Of a stretch of DNA of 64,000 bases, positions 20,070-34,300 are shown piece by piece. Within the stretch, counting starts at the first letter, position 1; each line of letters begins with the position of its first letter. The notes beneath the pieces were generated by a model that had not been told where the DNA came from, did no database searches, and worked only from the letters and a program-made list of their open reading frames with translations. A program made the position numbers and the translations under genes. The DNA is from Cellulomonas sp. KRMCY2 (lineage in GTDB: Bacteria; Actinomycetota; Actinomycetes; Actinomycetales; Cellulomonadaceae), in contig NZ_JAGF01000001.1 in assembly GCF_000526515.1 (NCBI RefSeq), forward strand, positions 4,278,001 through 4,342,000. The letters are read 5' to 3'.

Positions 20070-20420
20070 TCAGCGGCGGCCGGGCCGGGGCGCGGTCCGC
20101 AGGGCCCGGGACGTGGCGCGACCGAACGTCCCGACGAGCTCGCCCGGGCGGACGTAGTCGGTCTCCGCCGGCTCGCCGAGCGAGAAGAGCTCGTCGACGC
20201 TGCCAGTCTCCGCCTCAGCCGCTTCGACCAGGTCCTTGCGGGCATCGGCCAGGAGGCCGCCGCGGCGCCCACGGTCCCGGCGCAAGCCGCTGCGCACGTC
20301 CGTCAGGAACTCACCGGCACCACGCGAGCGACTTGCCGCAGCGCCGGCGAGGCTGGCGACGAGCATGACGAGCGCGGCGACGACGAGGGCGACAACGATC
20401 CACAGAACCACGGGTGCCAT
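20070..20420 (-). CDS. Small membrane-anchored protein of unknown function
   Basis: A 116-residue protein not recognised by family. It has one N-terminal membrane segment (MAPVVLWIVVALVVAALVML) and a charged cytoplasmic part with an Arg-rich stretch followed by an acidic segment (KDLVEAAEAETGS) and a C-terminal basic tail. ATG 20420 is chosen because it opens directly on the membrane segment; the longer frame overlaps smc. It sits between smc and ftsY on the same strand. A role with either is only inference. Confidence 0.65.
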   Translation of the reverse strand: MAPVVLWIVVALVVAALVMLVASLAGAAASRSRGAGEFLTDVRSGLRRDRGRRGGLLADARKDLVEAAEAETGSVDELFSLGEPAETDYVRPGELVGTFGRATSRALRTAPRPGRR

Positions 20421-20502
20421 AGGGCCAGTACACCCCGGTGCACGGGACCCGTCACACCGTCCGCGGTGATCGCCCATGATCACCACACGATCTCCACACG
20501 CG

Positions 20503-23500
20503 TCAGGCAGGCGCGTCCTCACGCATGCGCTGACTGATCACCGTGGTCACGCCGTCACCTCGCATGGTCACGCCGTACAGGGCGTCGGCGATCTCCATGG
20601 TGCGCTTCTGGTGCGTGACCACGATGAGCTGGCTGTCCGTGCGGAGCTCGCGGAAGATCTCCAGCAGGCGGCCCAGGTTCACGTCGTCGAGCGCCGCCTC
20701 GACCTCGTCCATCACGTAGAACGGGCTCGGACGCGCCTTGAAGATCGCGACGAGCAGCGCGACGGCCGTCAGTGACCGCTCACCGCCGGACAGCAGCGAG
20801 AGCCGCTTGACCTTCTTGCCCGCCGGGCGCGCCTCGACCTCGATGCCCGTGGTGAGCATGTTCTGCGGATCGGTCAGGACGAGCTTGCCCTCGCCGCCGG
20901 GGAACAGCCGCGGGAAGACGATGTCGAACTGGGCGGCGGTGTCGTGGAACGCCTCGGTGAAGACCTGCTCGACCCGCTCGTCGATCTCCCGCACGATCTG
21001 CATGAGGTCGGCACGGGACCGCTTCAGGTCCGCGAGCTGGGTCGACAGGAAGGTGTGGCGCTCTTCGAGAGCTGCGAACTCCTCGAGCGCGAGCGGGTTG
21101 ACCCGGCCGAGCAGCGACAGCGCCCGCTCGGCGGCGCGCAGCCGCTTCTCCTGCTCGGCCCGCACGTACGGCACGTCGGTGGCGGCGTCCGGGTCCGGCT
21201 CCGCACCGGGCGGGGCCGCGACGGGGACCGGTCGGTCGGGACCGAACTCGTCCAGGAGCACCTGCGGGTCGATGCCGAGGTCCTCCACCGCGCGGGTCTG
21301 CAGCTGCTCGACCCGCAGCGCCTGCTGCGCCCGTGCGACCTCGTCGCGGTGCGCCACGTCGGTCAGCTCGGCGAGCTGCCCCGCCCATCGCCCGACCTCG
21401 GCCCGCACGACGACGAGCTGGCCGTCACGCTCGGACCGGGCGGCCTCGGCTGCCTCACGTGCCTCCGTCGCCCGGCGCAACGAGTCCTCGATGGCGGACA
21501 GCGCCACGGCGGCACCCGCCCGGACGGCCTCGGCCCGGCGTGCCTGCTCGGCGCGCTGCCGGGCCCGCTCGGCTGCCCGCTCGCGGGCCTGACGCTCGGT
21601 GGCGGCAGCACGTTCGAGCGACTGCGCGCGTCCCGCCAGCGCCCGGGACCGCTCCTCGCTCGTGCGCAGGGTCAGCCGCGCCTCGGTCTCCCGGGCCCGA
21701 CCCGCGGCCGCCTGGGCAGCCTGCTCGTCGCGGACCAGGCCCGCCGCCTCGATCTGCTCGTCGGACTCGGCCGGGTCGGCCTCCGCGTGCGCGAGACGCT
21801 CGGCGAGCTCGGTGAGCTCGATCTGGTCGGTCGAGAGCCGCTGGTCGGCGGCAGCGAGGGACGTCTGCGCCCGCTCGGCCTCGGCGCGCGCCGCCCGAGC
21901 CGCCGACCCGAGGTGACCGAGCTGCTCGGCGACGGCGGCCAGGGCGGCATCGGACTCGTGCAGACGCTCGAGGGTCGCCTCGTGCCGGGCGCGCGCCTCG
22001 GCCTCGACCCGCTGGGCCGCTGCGAGCTCGAAGCGCGTGCGCTCGCCGCGTGCGACGGCCTCCGCCGCCCGGGTCCGGGCGTCGTCGAGCGCGCCCTGCA
22101 GCTCGAGCGCCCCGGGAGCGCTCGCCGAACCACCTGAGGCATGGACCGCACCGAGCAGGTCGCCGGCACGGGTCACGGCGGTGAGCTCCGGCCGCGCGGC
22201 GACCAGGGCCCGCGCGCGGGCGAGGTCCTCGACGACGACGATGCCGGCCAGCAGCGCCTGCACGGCCGCGCGGACCGCCGGGGCGGCCTGGACCAGGTCC
22301 GTCGCCGGGGTCGCGCCGTCCGGCAGGTCGGCGATCCCCGCCGGTGGCCGGCCACCGGGCCCGATGAGCAGCGTGGCTCGTCCGGCGTCGTCCGAGCGCA
22401 GCCAGCGCAGGGCGTCGACGGCGACGTCGACGGACTCGACGGCCACGGCGTCCGCTGCGGCCCCGAGCGCCGCGGTGATGGCGTCCTCGTAGCCGGGCCG
22501 GACGCTCAGCAGCGCGGCGACCGACCCGAGCGTCCCGGGCAGGTCGTCCGCCGCCAGGAGGGCACCGGCTCCGTCCTTGCGGACCAGGCTCATCTCCAGC
22601 GCCTCGACGCGCGCCGTCCAGGTGGCGCGGTCGCGGTCAGCGGCCTGCTCGGCCTCGCGCAGGGCGGCCAGCGTGGCGATCGCCTGCTCGAGGGCCTCGA
22701 CTGCGGCCTCGTGCTCGGCATCGAGTCCCTCCTCGCCCTCCTCGGCGCCCGCGACCTTCGACTCGAGGGCCGCGAACTCCACGGTGGCCTCGTGCCCGCG
22801 GTGCTCCGCGGCCGCGAGCGACTCACGCAGGCGGCCGATCTCCGCCTCGGTGGCCTCGAGCCGGCTACGGCGGGCCGCGACCTGCCCGGCGAGGCGCGCC
22901 AGGCCCTCCCGCCGGTCGGCGACGGCCCGCTGGAGCGTCGCGAGGTGACGCTCGGCGCCGTGCGCCTGCTCCTCGAGCTGCTGCCGGGCGACGACGGCGG
23001 CCTCGACCGCGATCCGGGCGAGGTCGACCTCGGCGCTCAGCTCGGCCTCGGCCGCGCGGGCGCGCTGTGCCTGGGCCTCGAGGTCCTCGGGATCACGGCC
23101 GGACTGCTCGGCGTCCTGATCGGCCGACCCGAGCAGCCGCAACCGCTCACCGGCGAGCGTCGCCGTCCCGCGCAACCGTTCGCGCGCGGAGGAGAGGCGG
23201 TACCAGACCTCGCTCGCCTCGGACAGCTCGGGGGCGGCCGCAGCGGCGGCCGCCTCGAGGGAGGCCAGCCGGCTGCGCGCCGCGGTCAGCGCGGCGTCGA
23301 CCTCCGCGCGCCGGTCGCGCAGGGCTGTCTCGTCGGCGATCTCCTGCTCGAGGGTTGCGGTGAGCTGGGCGAGGTCGTCCGCGAGCAGGCGCGCCTTGGC
23401 ATCGCGCAGGTCGGCCTGGACGGTCTGGGCCCGGCGGGCCACCTCGGCCTGCCGGCCGAGCGGCCCGAGCTGGCGGCGGATCTCGCTGGTCAGGTCGTTC

Positions 23501-24072
23501 AGCCTGGTCAGGTTCGCCTGCATCGAGTCGAGCTTGCGGAGTGCCTTCTCCTTGCGCTTGCGGTGCTTGAGGACGCCGGCCGCCTCCTCGATGAAGCCCC
23601 GACGCTCCTCGGGCGTGGCGCGCAGGACGGCGTCGAGCTGCCCCTGCCCGACGATGACGTGCATCTCTCGGCCGAGGCCCGAGTCCGACAAGAGGTCCTG
23701 GATGTCCAGCAGCCGGCACGGTGCGCCGTTGATGGCGTACTCCGAACCACCGCTGCGGAACAGCGTCCGGGAGATCGTGACCTCGGAGTAGTCGATCGGC
23801 AGCGCGCCGTCGACGTTGTCGATCGTCAGGCTGACCTCGGCCCGGCCCAGCGGGGGGCGGCCGGCGGTGCCGGCGAAGATGACGTCCTCCATCTTGCCGC
23901 CGCGCAGCGACTTGGCCCCCTGCTCGCCCATCACCCAGGCGAGGGCGTCGACGACGTTGGACTTGCCCGACCCGTTGGGCCCGACGACGCAGGTGACACC
24001 GGGTTCGAAGTTCAGGGTCGTCGCCGAGGCGAACGACTTGAACCCACGCAGGGTCAGCGTCTTGAGGTGCAC
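20503..24072 (-). CDS. smc: Chromosome partition protein SMC
   Basis: SMC is the ATPase of the condensin complex with ScpA and ScpB that organises and segregates chromosomes. The 1,189-residue protein is full length: N-terminal Walker A GPNGSGKSNVVDALAWVMGE, a first coiled coil, a hinge (about residues 500-650, with TLGSVAALL and glycine pairs), a second coiled coil, and the C-terminal LSGGERSLTAVALL signature with Walker B YVMDEVEAALDD. The 46-base gap to ndk holds no gene. Residues in the coiled coils are strongly Ala/Arg/Glu, as expected at this GC content. Confidence 0.97.
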   Translation of the reverse strand: MHLKTLTLRGFKSFASATTLNFEPGVTCVVGPNGSGKSNVVDALAWVMGEQGAKSLRGGKMEDVIFAGTAGRPPLGRAEVSLTIDNVDGALPIDYSEVTISRTLFRSGGSEYAINGAPCRLLDIQDLLSDSGLGREMHVIVGQGQLDAVLRATPEERRGFIEEAAGVLKHRKRKEKALRKLDSMQANLTRLNDLTSEIRRQLGPLGRQAEVARRAQTVQADLRDAKARLLADDLAQLTATLEQEIADETALRDRRAEVDAALTAARSRLASLEAAAAAAAPELSEASEVWYRLSSARERLRGTATLAGERLRLLGSADQDAEQSGRDPEDLEAQAQRARAAEAELSAEVDLARIAVEAAVVARQQLEEQAHGAERHLATLQRAVADRREGLARLAGQVAARRSRLEATEAEIGRLRESLAAAEHRGHEATVEFAALESKVAGAEEGEEGLDAEHEAAVEALEQAIATLAALREAEQAADRDRATWTARVEALEMSLVRKDGAGALLAADDLPGTLGSVAALLSVRPGYEDAITAALGAAADAVAVESVDVAVDALRWLRSDDAGRATLLIGPGGRPPAGIADLPDGATPATDLVQAAPAVRAAVQALLAGIVVVEDLARARALVAARPELTAVTRAGDLLGAVHASGGSASAPGALELQGALDDARTRAAEAVARGERTRFELAAAQRVEAEARARHEATLERLHESDAALAAVAEQLGHLGSAARAARAEAERAQTSLAAADQRLSTDQIELTELAERLAHAEADPAESDEQIEAAGLVRDEQAAQAAAGRARETEARLTLRTSEERSRALAGRAQSLERAAATERQARERAAERARQRAEQARRAEAVRAGAAVALSAIEDSLRRATEAREAAEAARSERDGQLVVVRAEVGRWAGQLAELTDVAHRDEVARAQQALRVEQLQTRAVEDLGIDPQVLLDEFGPDRPVPVAAPPGAEPDPDAATDVPYVRAEQEKRLRAAERALSLLGRVNPLALEEFAALEERHTFLSTQLADLKRSRADLMQIVREIDERVEQVFTEAFHDTAAQFDIVFPRLFPGGEGKLVLTDPQNMLTTGIEVEARPAGKKVKRLSLLSGGERSLTAVALLVAIFKARPSPFYVMDEVEAALDDVNLGRLLEIFRELRTDSQLIVVTHQKRTMEIADALYGVTMRGDGVTTVISQRMREDAPA

Positions 24073-24118
24073 AGCTAGGAGCCTAGGAGGTCATGCGGCG
24101 TGGGCGGTGGAGGCTGCG

Positions 24119-24550
24119 TCACAGGGCCGGGAACCACAGCCCGATCTCGCGCTCCGCCGAACCGGCCGCGTCCGAGCCGTGCACCAGGTTCTCGGTCACC
24201 GCACGGCCCCAGTCGCGACCGAGGTCGCCGCGGATCGTGCCGGGTGCCGCCGTGGTCGGGTCGGTGCTGCCGGCCAGGGACCGGAAGCCCTCGATGACGC
24301 GTTCGCCCTGCACGACGACGGCGAGCACCGGGCCGGAGCTCATGAACTCGACCAGCGGGCCGAAGAACGGCTTGCCCGCGTGCTCGGCGTAGTGGTCGTG
24401 CAGCAGGGCGGTGTCGGCGGTCCGCAGCTCGGCGGCGACCAAGGCGTATCCCTTGGCCTCGATCCGGCGCAGGACCTCCCCCACCAGACCGCGGCGGACG
24501 GCATCGGGCTTGACCAGGACCAGGGTGCGTTCGACGGCGGGCGCGTTCAT
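24119..24550 (-). CDS. ndk: Nucleoside diphosphate kinase
   Basis: Ndk transfers the gamma phosphate of ATP to nucleoside diphosphates through a phosphohistidine. The 143-residue protein shows ERTLVLVKPDAVRRGLVGE and the catalytic His in NLVHGSDAAGSAEREI. ATG 24550 matches the family start. It follows a DUF4233 gene, the conserved folC-DUF4233-ndk order, but here folC is 5 kb away. Confidence 0.96.
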   Translation of the reverse strand: MNAPAVERTLVLVKPDAVRRGLVGEVLRRIEAKGYALVAAELRTADTALLHDHYAEHAGKPFFGPLVEFMSSGPVLAVVVQGERVIEGFRSLAGSTDPTTAAPGTIRGDLGRDWGRAVTENLVHGSDAAGSAEREIGLWFPAL

Positions 24551-24570
24551 GGCCGCCACCCTATCGGCCG

Positions 24571-24945
24571 TCACACGACCGTCGCGTCCGCCGGTCGCTC
24601 CCGCTCGAGCCGCTCGTTGTCGATCCGACCGCCGAGCCGCAGGGCCACCACCCACAGCACCGCGAACACCCCGCCGACGACGAGCATCAGCGGCACCACG
24701 GCCCCGGCGGCCAGGACCGGCACCTGCAGCGCCGACCCGGCGACGTAGCCGCCGGGCCCGCGCAGCATGCCGGCGACGAGCACCAGGGCGACGGCGAGCG
24801 AGCCGCCGACACCCCAGACCACCGGCGAGGGTGCAGCGCGCAGCCCGAAGGCGACGAGCGCCGCGAACAGGGCGACGAAGGCCTCCAGGACCAGGATCGT
24901 CGCCGCGAACTGGCGCTTCGTCGATCGGGGCGGCGCGGGGCTCAT
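24571..24945 (-). CDS. DUF4233 membrane protein
   Basis: A 124-residue protein with four predicted membrane segments (from about residue 12, ATILVLEAFVALFAALVAFG, to VVPLMLVVGGVFAVLWVVAL) and a short charged C-terminus. DUF4233 proteins are actinobacterial and of unknown function, usually encoded between folC and ndk. ATG 24945 is preferred over an upstream in-frame start. Only 19 bases separate it from the MFS gene upstream. Confidence 0.85.
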   Translation of the reverse strand: MSPAPPRSTKRQFAATILVLEAFVALFAALVAFGLRAAPSPVVWGVGGSLAVALVLVAGMLRGPGGYVAGSALQVPVLAAGAVVPLMLVVGGVFAVLWVVALRLGGRIDNERLERERPADATVV

Positions 24946-24964
24946 GCCGCCCAGGCTACCGAGG

Positions 24965-27356
<2,392 letters not shown>

Positions 27357-27367
27357 GGGAGGTAACT

Positions 27368-27399
27368 TTACACCAGCTGTAATTATGCATCCAGTGTAA
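27368..27399 (-). promoter_or_regulatory. Palindromic AT-rich operator/promoter of tetR-MFS
   Basis: TTACAC (27368-27373) and its complement (27394-27399) flank the element, and TTACACCAGCTGTAA at 27368-27382 contains a second 5-bp inverted repeat. It is much more AT-rich than its surroundings and lies 12-43 bases upstream of the regulator's start. TetR proteins bind this type of site. Confidence 0.6.
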
Positions 27400-27409
27400 T
27401 GAGGGTGAA

Positions 27410-28174
27410 CTACGCCTCGCCGAATCCGCCGTCGACCAGCGCGACGACGGCGTCGAGCGCGGCCCGGGCCCCCGGACCGGACGCCACGACGGTCAGCGCG
27501 CGGCCCCCGACGGCACCCAGGCGCATCAGCTGCAGGACGCTCGTCCCGTCCACCCCGTCCACCCGCACCGTCGCCCCGGAGTCGGCCACCGCCCGCGCGA
27601 GCACAGCCGCCGGCCGGGCATGCAGCCCGAGCGGGTTCCGCACCACCACGACGGCTGTCAGCGCGCCGTACGGCACCGCACCCGGCCTACCGTCGGGCGC
27701 CGTTCCCGGTCCCCCGTCCGGCGCCACGTCACCCCGGGCGACGTCGGCGAACCCGGCCACGAGCGGGTGCCGGGCACCCGCGGCGACAGCGGACGCCTCG
27801 ACCGCCACGAGGTCGCCGCCCTGCTGCGCCGTGACGGCGGCGGCCACCGCTCCCTCGATCAGCGGCGCGTCAGGTACCCGCACACGCGCGGCCTCCTGCG
27901 CGTCGAGAAGCTCCACGACGGCCTCCGCGGTCAGCACGGCCGAGCCGAGGTCGGTGAGCACGACCACACCGCCGCCCGGGTCGCCCGCGTCGGCCGTCAC
28001 GGCCAGCGCGGTCACGATCGCTGCGCCGACCCGGTCGATGCTGGTGCCGATGCCCTCCGCCGTGCCGCCCGCGGGCAGGATCGTGACGTCGGGCGCCATC
28101 TGGCTCGCGATCTCCGCGGCCCCCTCAGCGGCCGCGGCCGAGTGCGAGACGAGCACGAGCGCCACGTGCGCCAT
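27410..28174 (-). CDS. dhaM: PTS-dependent dihydroxyacetone kinase, phosphotransfer subunit DhaM
   Basis: DhaM carries phosphate from the PTS to the ADP bound on DhaL. The 254-residue protein has an EIIA-mannose-type domain with its active His11 (LVLVSHS), a Gly/Pro/Ala linker (about 140-170), and an HPr-like domain with the active-site motif NPLGLHARPAA. The EI-like third domain of E. coli DhaM is absent, the usual two-domain form in Gram-positives. ATG 28174 overlaps the dhaL stop (TGATG); a GTG one codon earlier is possible. Confidence 0.93.
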   Translation of the reverse strand: MAHVALVLVSHSAAAAEGAAEIASQMAPDVTILPAGGTAEGIGTSIDRVGAAIVTALAVTADAGDPGGGVVVLTDLGSAVLTAEAVVELLDAQEAARVRVPDAPLIEGAVAAAVTAQQGGDLVAVEASAVAAGARHPLVAGFADVARGDVAPDGGPGTAPDGRPGAVPYGALTAVVVVRNPLGLHARPAAVLARAVADSGATVRVDGVDGTSVLQLMRLGAVGGRALTVVASGPGARAALDAVVALVDGGFGEA

Positions 28175-28847
28175 CACACGGCCACCGCGGCGTCCGCTGC
28201 CGCTCGCAGCACGAGTGCCGACGAGGCCGCACCCGGGTCGCGATGGCCGGCGCTCCGCTCACCGAGGTAGCTCGCACGTCCCTTGGTGGCGACCATCGGG
28301 TCGGTGGCGACGGCGCCGAGCTCCGCAGCGGTGGCAGCGGCCGCGAGGACCTCCTGCGCGGTGCACCCGGCCCCGGCAGCCCGCTGTGCCGCCGTCGCGG
28401 CCGGCGTCCAGGCGTCGACCATCGTCTTCTCGCCGGGGCCGGCCTTGCCCCTCGCCACGATGCCCTCGAGGCCGGCTTCGATCATGGCGACGACGGCGGC
28501 CGGGTCGAGCGCCGGCAGGCCGGTCACCTTCGCGGCGCGCAGGTACGCCGTGCCGTACAGCGGGCCCGCCGCGCCCCCGACCGTGGACATCAGGGTCGTC
28601 GCGACGAGCCTGAGCACATCGCCGACCTGCGCGCGCGGCTCGGCGAGCTCGTCCAGCCGCGCGAGCACCGCCGTGAAGCCCCGGTCCATGTTCTCGCCGT
28701 GGTCACCGTCACCGATCTGCCGGTCCAGCTCGATCAGCTCGGCGCGGTGCTCGGTGACCACCTCGGCCGTCAGGCGCACCCAGCGCTCCGCCCATGCGAC
28801 GTCGAGCGCCCCGTGACGAGCCGCGTCCCGCACCATCTCCGGGGGTC

Positions 28848-28851
<4 letters not shown>
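28174..28851 (-). CDS. dhaL: Dihydroxyacetone kinase ADP-binding subunit DhaL
   Basis: DhaL holds ADP as a cofactor and passes phosphate to dihydroxyacetone on DhaK. The 225-residue protein shows the metal-binding motif DRQIGDGDHGENM (about residues 44-56), then STVGGAAGPLYG and KGRASYLGERS, all family signatures. GTG 28851 overlaps the dhaK stop (GTGA); ATG 28836 would be five codons shorter. Second gene of dhaKLM. Confidence 0.94.
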
Positions 28852-29843
<992 letters not shown>

Positions 29844-29862
29844 GACGTGCACCCCTCGGTTC

Positions 29863-29889
29863 GCCACGTCCGGCATCGCCGGACGTGGC
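29863..29889 (-). terminator. Perfect hairpin between folC and dhaK
   Basis: GCCACGTCCGGC at 29863-29874 and its complement at 29878-29889 form a 12-bp stem with a 3-base loop, 20 bases upstream of the dhaK start and 77 bases past the folC stop. It could end ileS-folC transcription, or act in the dhaK leader. Confidence 0.55.
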
Positions 29890-29966
29890 CAGCATCCGAG
29901 GGCCGCGTCACGGCCGTCAAGGGGACGGCGGCGCGTCGCGGGGCGCGGGGACGGACGACGCCCCGT

Positions 29967-31352
29967 TCAGGCGCGGCCGAACAGGATCCGCGCCTCGGCC
30001 GCCATCGTCACCGAGCCCGTCACCAGGACGCCGGCCCCCGTCGGTGTGCCCTCGGTGCCGCCCTCGCTGAGCTCGACCGCTCGTGCGATCGCCGCGTCCA
30101 GCCGCTCGACGACGTGCACCCGGTCCTCGCCGAAGACCTCGACGGCGATCGCTGCCAGGTCGTCGACGTCGTGCGCGCGCACCGACGTCGACCGCGTGAT
30201 CACCACCTCGTCCAGGACGGGCTCGAGCACACCGAGGATCGCCTCGGCGTCCTTGTCCTGCAGGATGCCGACGACGCCCACCAGCCGGTCGAAGGTGAAC
30301 GCCTCCTCGATCCCGGCGGCGAGCGCGAGCGCCCCGGCGGGGTTGTGCGCGGCATCGACCAGAACGGTCGGCGACATCCGGACCACCTCGAGCCGGCCAG
30401 GTGAGTCCATCCCGGCGAAGCCCCGCTCGACGGCATCCGCAGCGAGCGCTCCGCTGTCGCGCAGCAGCGCCTCGGTCGCCGCGAGGGCGAGCAGGGAGTT
30501 CTGCGCCTGGTGGGCCCCGAGCAGCGGGAGGAAGACCTCGGTGTACAGCCCGCCGGTCGTGCGCAGGCTGAGCAGCTGTCCGCCTACCCCGGGCTGACGC
30601 TCGACGACCTCCAGGTCGACACCCTGCCGCAGCACGCGGGCACCGTGGGTCGCGGCCGCGGTGAGCAGCACGCCGTCGACCTCCTCGCGCTGCTGGGCGA
30701 TCACGACAGTCGTGCCGTCCTTGATGATCCCGGCCTTCTCCCCCGCGATGTCGACCAGCTCGTGCCCGAGCCACTTCTCGTGGTCGTGCGAGATCGGGGT
30801 GATCACCGCGACATCGGGCAGCACGACGTTGGTCGCGTCCCAGGTGCCGCCGAGCCCGACCTCCACGACGGCCACATCGACGGGAGCGTCGGCGAAGGCC
30901 GCGAACGCCATCACCGTCAGCACCTCGAAGAAGCTCAGTCGCGGCCCGCCGGCGGCCAGCGAGCGCTGGTCGACCAGGTGCACGTACGGCGCGACGTCCT
31001 GCCACAGCTCGACGAACCGCTCGGCGCTGACCGGCTCGCCGTCGATCGCGATCCGCTCGGTCACGCTGGTCAGGTGCGGACTGGTGAACCGGCCGGTGCG
31101 CAGACCGTGCTCGCGCAGCAGCCGCTCGATCATCCGGCTGGTCGACGTCTTGCCGTTCGTGCCGGTGACGTGCACGACGCGGTACGCGTGCTGCGGCTCG
31201 CCGAGCAGGTCGCACACGTCGCGCACCCGGTCGAGGGTGGGATCGAAGTCGTGCTCGGGCGCGCGGTCGAGGATGCCGGCGTAGACCTCACGCAGGGCGG
31301 CCTCAGCCTCCGTCCGACCCGGGCCGGACGCGTCAGTACCCGAACCGCTCAT
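29967..31352 (-). CDS. folC: Bifunctional folylpolyglutamate/dihydrofolate synthase
   Basis: FolC adds glutamate to dihydropteroate and then to tetrahydrofolate. The 461-residue Mur-ligase-like protein shows the ATP loop [42 protein letters not shown] and the C-terminal [13 protein letters not shown] 31352 overlaps the ileS stop (ATGA), so it is probably translated from the ileS transcript and shares its T-box control. Confidence 0.95.
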   Translation of the reverse strand: MSGSGTDASGPGRTEAEAALREVYAGILDRAPEHDFDPTLDRVRDVCDLLGEPQHAYRVVHVTGTNGKTSTSRMIERLLREHGLRTGRFTSPHLTSVTERIAIDGEPVSAERFVELWQDVAPYVHLVDQRSLAAGGPRLSFFEVLTVMAFAAFADAPVDVAVVEVGLGGTWDATNVVLPDVAVITPISHDHEKWLGHELVDIAGEKAGIIKDGTTVVIAQQREEVDGVLLTAAATHGARVLRQGVDLEVVERQPGVGGQLLSLRTTGGLYTEVFLPLLGAHQAQNSLLALAATEALLRDSGALAADAVERGFAGMDSPGRLEVVRMSPTVLVDAAHNPAGALALAAGIEEAFTFDRLVGVVGILQDKDAEAILGVLEPVLDEVVITRSTSVRAHDVDDLAAIAVEVFGEDRVHVVERLDAAIARAVELSEGGTEGTPTGAGVLVTGSVTMAAEARILFGRA

Positions 31353-34300
31353 GACTCTGCTCCCTCGGCTGCTCCCTCGTCCGACCCCTCGTCCGGGACG
31401 GCGAGGTCGACGCGAGCGACCGCGACGACGCCGTCGGCCACCGCACCCGCCTCGACCACGACCGTGGTCGCGAGGGTCTCGCGACCGATCATCTCCTGGT
31501 GCGCCTCGACCGCGGCGACCTGCTCGACCGGCACCGTCAGCGTGAGCCGGATCCGGTCGGAGACCTGAAGACCGGCGGCCTTGCGCTCGTCCTGGACCAC
31601 CCGGACGACATCCCGCGCGTAGCCCTCGGCGACCAGGGCGTCGTCGAGTCCGGTGTCCAGCAGCACGACCCCGCCGCCGGACAGGACAGCGGCCACCTGG
31701 TCCTCGCCGGCCCCCTCGGCCACCACTGTCGTCAGCTCGTACTCGGCGGGCTCGAGCGGCACCGGGCCGGCGGCGGTCTGCACCACCACGACGTCGTCCA
31801 GCCTCGTCCAGTCGCCCGCCTTCGCTGCGCGGATGACCTCCTGGACGCCTCGGCCGAGCCGCGGTCCGGCCACCCGGGCGTTGACCGCCAGGCGCGAGGT
31901 CACACCGAGCTCCGCCGGCCCGACCTCGGCGATGTCGACGAGAGTCAGGTGCTTGACGTTGAGCTCGGCCGCGATCAGCGCGCTGTACGGCTCGACGGCC
32001 GCAGGGTCGCTGAGCGCCACCCCGAGCTCACGCAGGGGCTGGCGCACGCGCAGCCCGTTGGCCTTGCGCAGCCCGAGGGCGACCGAGACGATCTCGCGGA
32101 CCTCGTCGACGGCTGCGACCAGCGCGTCGTCGGCGACGAGCACCTGGCCGAGCGCGGTCGGCGCGCCCTCGGCGTCGACGAGCACCGGCCAGTCGGTCAG
32201 GTGCACGCTGCGCCCGCCGGTGAGCCCGCGCCAGACCTCCTCGGTCAGCAGCGGCGCGAGCGGCGCCATCACCCGGGTGAGCACCTCGAGCGCCGTCGCG
32301 AGGGTCGCGAACGCCGCCGGGTCCTCGTCCCAGAACCGCTGACGCGCGGTCCGCACGTACCAGTTGGTGAGCACGTCGAGGTGCACCCGCACGGTCTCGC
32401 ACGCACCGGGCACGTCGTAGGCGTCGAGCTGGGCCGTCGTCGTCGTGACGAGCGCCCGGGTACGCGCCAGCAGGTACCGGTCCATGACGGGTAGGTCCGC
32501 GACCTGCTCGGCCCGCAGCGGCTCGGCGACGAGCCCGGCACCGCCGTCGGCCGCACCGGCGTAGAGCGTGAAGAAGTACCAGGTGCTCCACAGCGGGAGC
32601 AGCACCTGGCGCACCTCGCTGCGGATGCCCTCCTCCGTGACGACCAGGTTGCCGCCGCGCAGGATCGGCGAGGCCATCAGGAACCAGCGCATCGCATCCG
32701 AGCCGTCGCGGTCGAACACCTCGTTGACGTCGGGGTAGTTGCGCAGCGACTTGCTCATCTTGCGGCCGTCCGAGCCGAGCACGATGCCGTGCGAGACCGA
32801 CGTCCGGAAGGCCGGCCGGTCGAACAGTGCCGTCGCGAGCACGTGCAGCGTGTAGAACCAGCCGCGGGTCTGCCCGATGTACTCGGTGATGAAGTCGCCC
32901 GGGTAGTGGTTCTCGAACCAGTCGGAGCTCTCGAACGGGTAGTGCACCTGGGCATAGGGCATCGACCCGGAGTCGAACCACACGTCGAGCACGTCCGGGA
33001 TCCGCCGCATCGTCGAGCGGCCGGTCGGGTCGTCCGGGTTCGGCCTGGTCAGCTCGTCGATGAACGGCCGGTGCAGGTCGGTGACGGGCACCCCGAAGTC
33101 GGCCTCGAGGTCGGCGACCGAGCCGTACACGTCGATCCGGGGGTAGGCCGGGTCGTCGCTCTCCCAGACCGGGATGGGCGTGCCCCAGTAGCGGTTGCGG
33201 GAGATCGACCAGTCGCGGGCTCCGGCCAGCCATTTGCCGAACTGGCCGTCGCGGATGTGGTCGGGCACCCAGGTGATCTGCTCGTTGAGCTCGACCATCC
33301 GGTCGCGGAACGCGGTGACGCGGACGAACCAGCTCGAGACCGCCTTGTAGATCAACGGGTTCCGGCAGCGCCAGCAGTGCGGGTAGGAGTGGTCGTACGT
33401 CTCGTGCCGCACGACGACGGCACGCTGCGGCTGCGCCACATCGGCGAGCGGTCCGGTGCCGGCCTTGAGGTCGGCGATGATCGGAGCGTTGGCGTCGAAG
33501 ACCAGCTGACCCGCGTAGTCGCGGACCTCGACGGTGAACCGGCCCTTGCTGTCGACCGGCACGACCGGGGTGATGCCCGCGGCGTCGCACACGGCCATGT
33601 CGTCCTCGCCGAAGGCCGGCGCGAGGTGCACGAGGCCGGTGCCGTCCTCGGTGCTCACGAAGTCGGCGACGAGCACCTGGTGGGCGTTGGGGTGACCCTC
33701 GAAGTAGCCGAACGGCGGGGTGTAGCGCCGACCGGCGAGCTCGGCACCGGTCACCCGGCCGACCTCGCGCGCATCCTCGCCGAGCTCGCGCGCGTAGGAG
33801 GCGAGCCGGGATGCGGCCAGCAGGACGACCTCGTCGGCGAACGCGGATCCCGGCCCCGGGACGACCGAGACGTACTCGATCTCGGGCCCGACGGCGAGCG
33901 CGAGGTTCGACGGCAGGGTCCACGGCGTCGTGGTCCACAGGAGCGCGAGCTCGCCGGTCTCCAGGCGGACGCCGACGGTCAGGGCCGGGTCCTGACGGTT
34001 GGCGTAGACGTCGTCGTCCATCCGCAGCTCGTGGTTCGACAGCGGGGTCTCGTCGCGCCAGCAGTAGGGCAGGACGCGGTAGCCCTCGTAGACCAGACCC
34101 TTGTCGTGGAGCTGCTTGAAGGCCCAGACGACCGACTCCATGTACGTCAGGTCGAGGGTCTTGTAGTCGTTGTCGAAGTCGACCCAGCGGGCCTGGCGCG
34201 TCACGTACTCCTGCCACTCGTCGGTGTAGCGCAGCACCGACGTGCGGCACACCTCGTTGAACGCGGCGATGCCCATCTCGTCGATCTGGGCCTTGTCCGT

